A DNA stretch of 64,000 nt, taken from Inquilinus sp042743185 (GTDB taxonomy: Bacteria > Pseudomonadota > Alphaproteobacteria > DSM-16000 > Inquilinaceae). Of the stretch, positions 60,844 to 64,000 are shown piece by piece. The translations under genes and the position numbers were made by a program. Position 1 is the first letter of the stretch. Each line of letters starts with the position of its first letter. The DNA lies in assembly GCF_042743185.1 (NCBI RefSeq), contig NZ_JBHYMS010000014.1, positions 79,170-143,169 of the forward strand, in the 5' to 3' direction. The notes beneath the pieces are model-generated. The model searched no databases, was not told the origin of the DNA, and was given only the letters and a program-made list of their open reading frames with translations.

Positions 60844-60852
60844 GCCGGACGC

Positions 60853-62070
60853 TTACGCCGGCTGGAGCTGCCGGCCCTGCCGCGACGGCAGGGGCGGGAA
60901 GGCCAGCGCGATGGCGACGGCCGCGAGCCCGATGCCGAACGACCCGATGAACAGCCAGTTGTAGACACTGAAGGTGTCGAACACCCAGCCACCGGCCAGG
61001 GGCCCGAGCGCCATGCCGATGCTGGAGGCCATGGTCACCGCGCCGAACACCGTGCCCATGGCGGCCTGGCCGAAATACTCGCGCGCCAGCACGGCGTAGA
61101 GCGGCATCACGCCGCCATAGGCGGTGCCGAAGATCACGGCCAGCAGGTAGAACTCGCCGAGATTGGCGACGAACAGATAGGCGCCGATGACGACCGCCTG
61201 CACCAGCAGCCCGGCCACCAGCACGCGCTTGACCCCGAGCCGGTCGGCCAGGATGCCCAGCAGCAGGCGCCCGCCCAGCCCGGCCAGCCCTTCGACGCTG
61301 TAGATGGTGACCGCGGCCAGCGGGGCGACGCCGCAGGTGATGGCGTAGCTGACCATGTGGAAGATCGGCCCGGAATGGGCGGCGCAGCACAGGAAGAAGG
61401 TCCCGGCCAGGATCGCGAATTGCGGCGTGCGGAAGGCCCGGCCGGCGGACAGGTTGCCGATCTCGCCCGCCGGCGACGGGGCCCCGGCCGCGGCCGGCGG
61501 CCGGCGCACCAGCAGCCCGGCCGGCAGCAGCAGGATCCAGGCGGCGATGCCGATGACCATCATCGCCGTCCGCCAGTCATAGGCGGCGACCAGCCAGGCG
61601 GCGAAGGGCGAGACGGTCATCGGCGCCACGCCGATGCCCGCCGAGACCAGCGACACGGCCAGGGCGCGGTTGGTCTCGAACCAGCCGGTGGCGGCGGCCA
61701 CCATCGGCGCGAAGAAGGCCCCGGCCGCCAGCCCGACGAGCGTGCCGTAGATCAGCTGGAACGCGGCGAGCGTGGTGGTCTGGCTGGCCAGGACCAGCGC
61801 CAGCCCCAGCAGCGCCGCGCCGGCGAGCACCACGATCCGGGCGCCGAGCCGGTCGCTGATCGCGCCCCAGGCGAAGCCGGCCACGCCCATGACCAGGAAG
61901 TTGAGGGTCATGGCGCTGGAGATGCCGGCGCGGCTCCAGCCCGTGTCGGCCGACATCGGCTGCAGGAAGATCGCCAGCGAGAACATCGCGCCGATGCCGA
62001 CGCAGGTCATGAGCGCGCCGACACCGATGATGATCCAGCGATAGGGGTTTTCCGTCCGCGGCTGCGACAT
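60853..62070 (-). CDS. major facilitator superfamily transporter
   Basis: 405 aa with twelve predicted helices. Motif A-like loop GAISDRLGARIVVLAGAALL after helix 2, and LGILADRLGVKRVLVAGLLV in the second half. The start RTENPYRWIIIGVGALMTCV and topology are those of monocarboxylate/oxalate-type and unassigned MFS carriers. ATG 62070 has GAGG 6 nt upstream; further in-frame starts upstream are unlikely. Convergent with the dioxygenase gene; substrate unknown. Confidence 0.88.
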   Translation of the reverse strand: MSQPRTENPYRWIIIGVGALMTCVGIGAMFSLAIFLQPMSADTGWSRAGISSAMTLNFLVMGVAGFAWGAISDRLGARIVVLAGAALLGLALVLASQTTTLAAFQLIYGTLVGLAAGAFFAPMVAAATGWFETNRALAVSLVSAGIGVAPMTVSPFAAWLVAAYDWRTAMMVIGIAAWILLLPAGLLVRRPPAAAGAPSPAGEIGNLSAGRAFRTPQFAILAGTFFLCCAAHSGPIFHMVSYAITCGVAPLAAVTIYSVEGLAGLGGRLLLGILADRLGVKRVLVAGLLVQAVVIGAYLFVANLGEFYLLAVIFGTAYGGVMPLYAVLAREYFGQAAMGTVFGAVTMASSIGMALGPLAGGWVFDTFSVYNWLFIGSFGIGLAAVAIALAFPPLPSRQGRQLQPA

Positions 62071-62185
62071 AGGGAGCCTCTTCCGCATGGCGCCGGATCG
62101 CATCACGGAGGGGACCATCCCGCCCCGGACCGCCGGCTCTCATGCTGAAGACGAACGGGCCGGCCGGGAATCGACATCCTGGCCG

Positions 62186-62208
62186 AAAAAATTTTACCTT
62201 CCGGTAAA
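62186..62208 (-). terminator. terminator after the mannitol-dehydrogenase-family gene
   Basis: Minus strand TTTACC-GGAA-GGTAAA followed by A and six T; preceded by a second, 9-bp hairpin ATCCCGCGG / CCGCGGGAT (62211-62238). Together they separate this gene from the MFS gene on the same strand. Confidence 0.7.
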
Positions 62209-62253
62209 GCATCCCGCGGAGCGCGTGCCCCGCGGGATTGTCACGCCCGTATT

Positions 62254-63747
62254 TCAGCCCTCCAGGCGGGCATAGGCCGCGGCGGTCGCCTTGGCGCCGT
62301 CTCGGTACAGGGCGTCGAGTGCACGGGCCACGGCGGCGCGGAACTGCGGCTGGCCCGGCAGGTCGTCGCCGAACACCGCGCGCACGCCGAGCAGCGCCGG
62401 CGCCAGCCGCTCCGCCACCGGCCCGGCCGCGCGCGCGATCGCGGCGAGATCGGCCGCCAGCGGGTCGCGGACGTCGATCGGCTTGCCAGCCTCGTCGGTG
62501 CCGGCGACATAGCGCATCCAGGCGGCGACGCCGAGGGCGTGGCGGTCGATCGGCAGGCCGCGCGCCAGCCGGTCGCGGACGGTGCCAAGCAGCCGCTGCG
62601 GCAGCTTCTGCGTCCCGTCCATGGCGATCTGCCAGGTGCGGTGCTTCAGCGCGGTGTTGCGGAAGCGGTCGATCAGCGAACGCCGGTAGCCCGCGACATC
62701 GGCGCCGGGCGGCAGGGTCAGGGTCGGGGTGGAATCTTCCATCAGCGCCTCGACGAAGGCGGCGATCCCCGGCTCCGCCATCGCCGCCGCCACCGTCTCG
62801 CAGCCGGAGAGGTAGCCGAGATAGGCCAGCGAGGAGTGGCTGCCGTTGAGCAGCCGCAGCTTCATCGTCTCGTAGGGCGCGACCTCCGACACCAGCGTCG
62901 CCCCCGCCGCCTCCCAGGCCGGGCGGCCGGACAGGAACCGATCCTCGATCACCCATTGCAGGAAGGGCTCGGTGACGATCGGCCAGGCATCCTCGACCCC
63001 GAGCGCCGCGGCGATCCGGCCGCGGTCCTCGTCGGTGGTGGCCGGCACGATGCGGTCGACCATGGTCTCGGGGCAGGCGATCTCGCCCTCGACATAGGCG
63101 CCGAGATCGGGCGAGACCAGCGCGGCGAAGCGCGACAGGATGCGGTGCAGGGTGCGGCCGTTGGCCGGCAGGTTGTCGCAGCACAGCGGGGTGAAGGGCG
63201 TCAGCCCCTCCGCCCGGCGCCGGGCGATCGCCCGGGCCAGGATGCCGATGGCCGAGCGCGGCGCCTCGGGATGGGCCAGGTCGTGGACGATGTCGGGATG
63301 GCTCTCGTCCAGCCGGCCGGTGGCCGGGTCGTGGCAGTAGCCCTTCTCGGTCACGGTCAGGCTGACGATCGCGACCGAGGGCCGGCACATCACGTCGAGC
63401 AGCGCCGCGGGCGATTCCGGCGCCACCAGCACGTCGCGGACGGCGCCGATCACCCGCAGCGCCTCGCCGTCACTGTCGCGCACCGACAGGGTGTAGAGCC
63501 CGTCCTGCGGCACCAGCGCGTCGCGCGTGTCGGGGCTGCGCAGGCTGGTGCCGATGATGCCCCAGCGCAGGTCGCCCGCCGCCAGCACGTCGTCGGTGCA
63601 GACCGCCTGATGGGCGCGGTGGAAGGCGCCGATGCCGAGATGGACGATGCCGGTGGCGACCGCGTCGCGGTCGTAGCCCGGCTGGGATACCGATGCCGGC
63701 AGCCCGGCCAGGGCGGCCGTGCCGAGCCGCCGCGAGGATTGGGTCAT
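62254..63747 (-). CDS. mannitol dehydrogenase/fructuronate reductase family oxidoreductase
   Basis: 497 aa long-chain polyol dehydrogenase. N-terminal Rossmann part with IVHLGIGAFHRAHQAVCTDD, middle CCDNLPANGRTLHRILSRFA, and the catalytic motif KLRLLNGSHSSLAYLG, in which Lys, Asn and His keep the K295-N300-H303 spacing of Pseudomonas mannitol 2-dehydrogenase. It may reduce fructose to mannitol, or tagaturonate/fructuronate to the hexonate; sequence alone does not separate these. No sugar importer or uronate genes are adjacent. Confidence 0.9.
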   Translation of the reverse strand: MTQSSRRLGTAALAGLPASVSQPGYDRDAVATGIVHLGIGAFHRAHQAVCTDDVLAAGDLRWGIIGTSLRSPDTRDALVPQDGLYTLSVRDSDGEALRVIGAVRDVLVAPESPAALLDVMCRPSVAIVSLTVTEKGYCHDPATGRLDESHPDIVHDLAHPEAPRSAIGILARAIARRRAEGLTPFTPLCCDNLPANGRTLHRILSRFAALVSPDLGAYVEGEIACPETMVDRIVPATTDEDRGRIAAALGVEDAWPIVTEPFLQWVIEDRFLSGRPAWEAAGATLVSEVAPYETMKLRLLNGSHSSLAYLGYLSGCETVAAAMAEPGIAAFVEALMEDSTPTLTLPPGADVAGYRRSLIDRFRNTALKHRTWQIAMDGTQKLPQRLLGTVRDRLARGLPIDRHALGVAAWMRYVAGTDEAGKPIDVRDPLAADLAAIARAAGPVAERLAPALLGVRAVFGDDLPGQPQFRAAVARALDALYRDGAKATAAAYARLEG

Positions 63748-63905
63748 GCGCCGCGCCCCTGGCGGCCGGATTGATCACGAAGCAGCACGGCGCCCTCTCC
63801 CTTGTCCCGTCTTGCCTGCGGTAGCGCCGATCGATGCCGGACACAACCCTCGAGTCTCGCTGCAATCCTAGTATGGCAGTTTATGAGACGGCAACCTGGA
63901 CCCAA

Positions 63906-64000
63906 ATCGGGTAGGAGGGCGCCTTACGGCGGCCCTCCTCCCACACCACCGTGCGTACGGTTCCGTACACGGCGGTTCATGAGGCGCGGTTGAGGCGGCG
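63906..64000 (-). mobile_element. 3' end of a group II intron (domains V and VI)
   Basis: Minus strand. Domain V: lower 9-bp stem (63968-63976 with 63945-63953, one G-T), 2-nt bulge at 63954-63955, upper stem TACG/CGTA with a GAAC loop. Domain VI: GGG-A-GGAGGGC hairpin (63911-63944) with an unpaired A at 63912 as branch point, and the intron ending in CCCGAT at 63906. The final 24 bases encode RRLNRAS followed by a TGA (63977-63979) that could be the end of the intron-encoded reverse transcriptase. The rest lies to the right of the window. Confidence 0.75.

Noticed and set aside
63802..63993. A 63-codon plus-strand frame at the right edge
   Set aside because: It runs antisense through the intron domain V/VI structures and has no coding features.

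Overview
The window is GC-rich DNA from what looks like an alphaproteobacterium, most likely of the Rhodospirillales/Azospirillales side. The pointers are the short-type adenylate kinase directly after secY, two tuf genes, a polyhydroxybutyrate (PHB) gene set with a PhaR regulator, and RpoB/RpoC of alphaproteobacterial length. This placement is inferred from gene content and was not tested by a search. About half the window (15.8-31.8 kb and 37.2-54.3 kb) is the core transcription/translation cluster, all on the minus strand.

Layout. 0-5 kb: glycogen genes (glgB cut by the window edge, glgX) around a membrane coiled-coil protein. 5-6.6 kb: bacterioferritin with its terminator, then a two-gene membrane/secreted hypothetical pair. 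6.6-11.8 kb: carbon-storage block with phaR, a small PhaE-like coiled-coil protein overlapping a PhaC-like hydrolase, an exported FAH-fold hydratase, phaA and phaB. 11.8-15.8 kb: an HxlR regulator divergent from an MDR dehydrogenase with a clear palindromic operator between them, then a minus-strand chain (Rid protein, DUF1127-like protein, DUF1127-like fragment, lipoprotein) divergent from a LysR regulator with a T-N11-A palindrome.

15.8-31.8 kb: str, S10 and spc operons in classical order (rpsL-rpsG-fusA-tuf, rpsJ to rplO, secY-adk). The run ends at a terminator after adk; rpsM-rpsK-rpoA-rplQ are not here. A strong promoter precedes rpsL and a terminator-like hairpin sits just before secY. 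32-37 kb: a non-core insert between rpoC and rpsL (ECF41-type sigma factor, two glycosyltransferases, a 2OG-Fe oxygenase-like protein, a tandem pair of paralogous lipoproteins), bounded by a REP-like palindromic element that recurs at 2 kb. 37.2-49.4 kb: rpoC, rpoB, rplL, rplJ, rplA, rplK, nusG, secE and tRNA-Trp.

49.5-52.7 kb: pdxT, pdxS and a MocR-type pdxR are inserted between tRNA-Trp and the second tuf gene, which is preceded by tRNA-Gly and tRNA-Tyr. 54.4-56.5 kb: rlmB, then a small accessory patch (remnant of an XRE-type antitoxin, a SUKH/SMI1 protein, a GIY-YIG protein) ending at a tRNA with anticodon CAT. 57.2-60.8 kb: a sulfonate/taurine-type ABC importer plus TauD-family dioxygenase operon behind an AT-rich promoter region. 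60.8-63.7 kb: an MFS transporter and a mannitol-dehydrogenase-family polyol/uronate oxidoreductase. At the right edge are domains V and VI of a group II intron, reading leftwards, with the rest of the element outside the window.

No CRISPR array, prophage, plasmid origin or complete insertion sequence was seen. The most unusual points are the 176-bp out-of-frame overlap of the PhaE-like and PhaC-like genes, the paired-hairpin repeat at two loci, the interruption and truncation of normally contiguous core operons, and terminator-like hairpins just ahead of secY and rpsJ.
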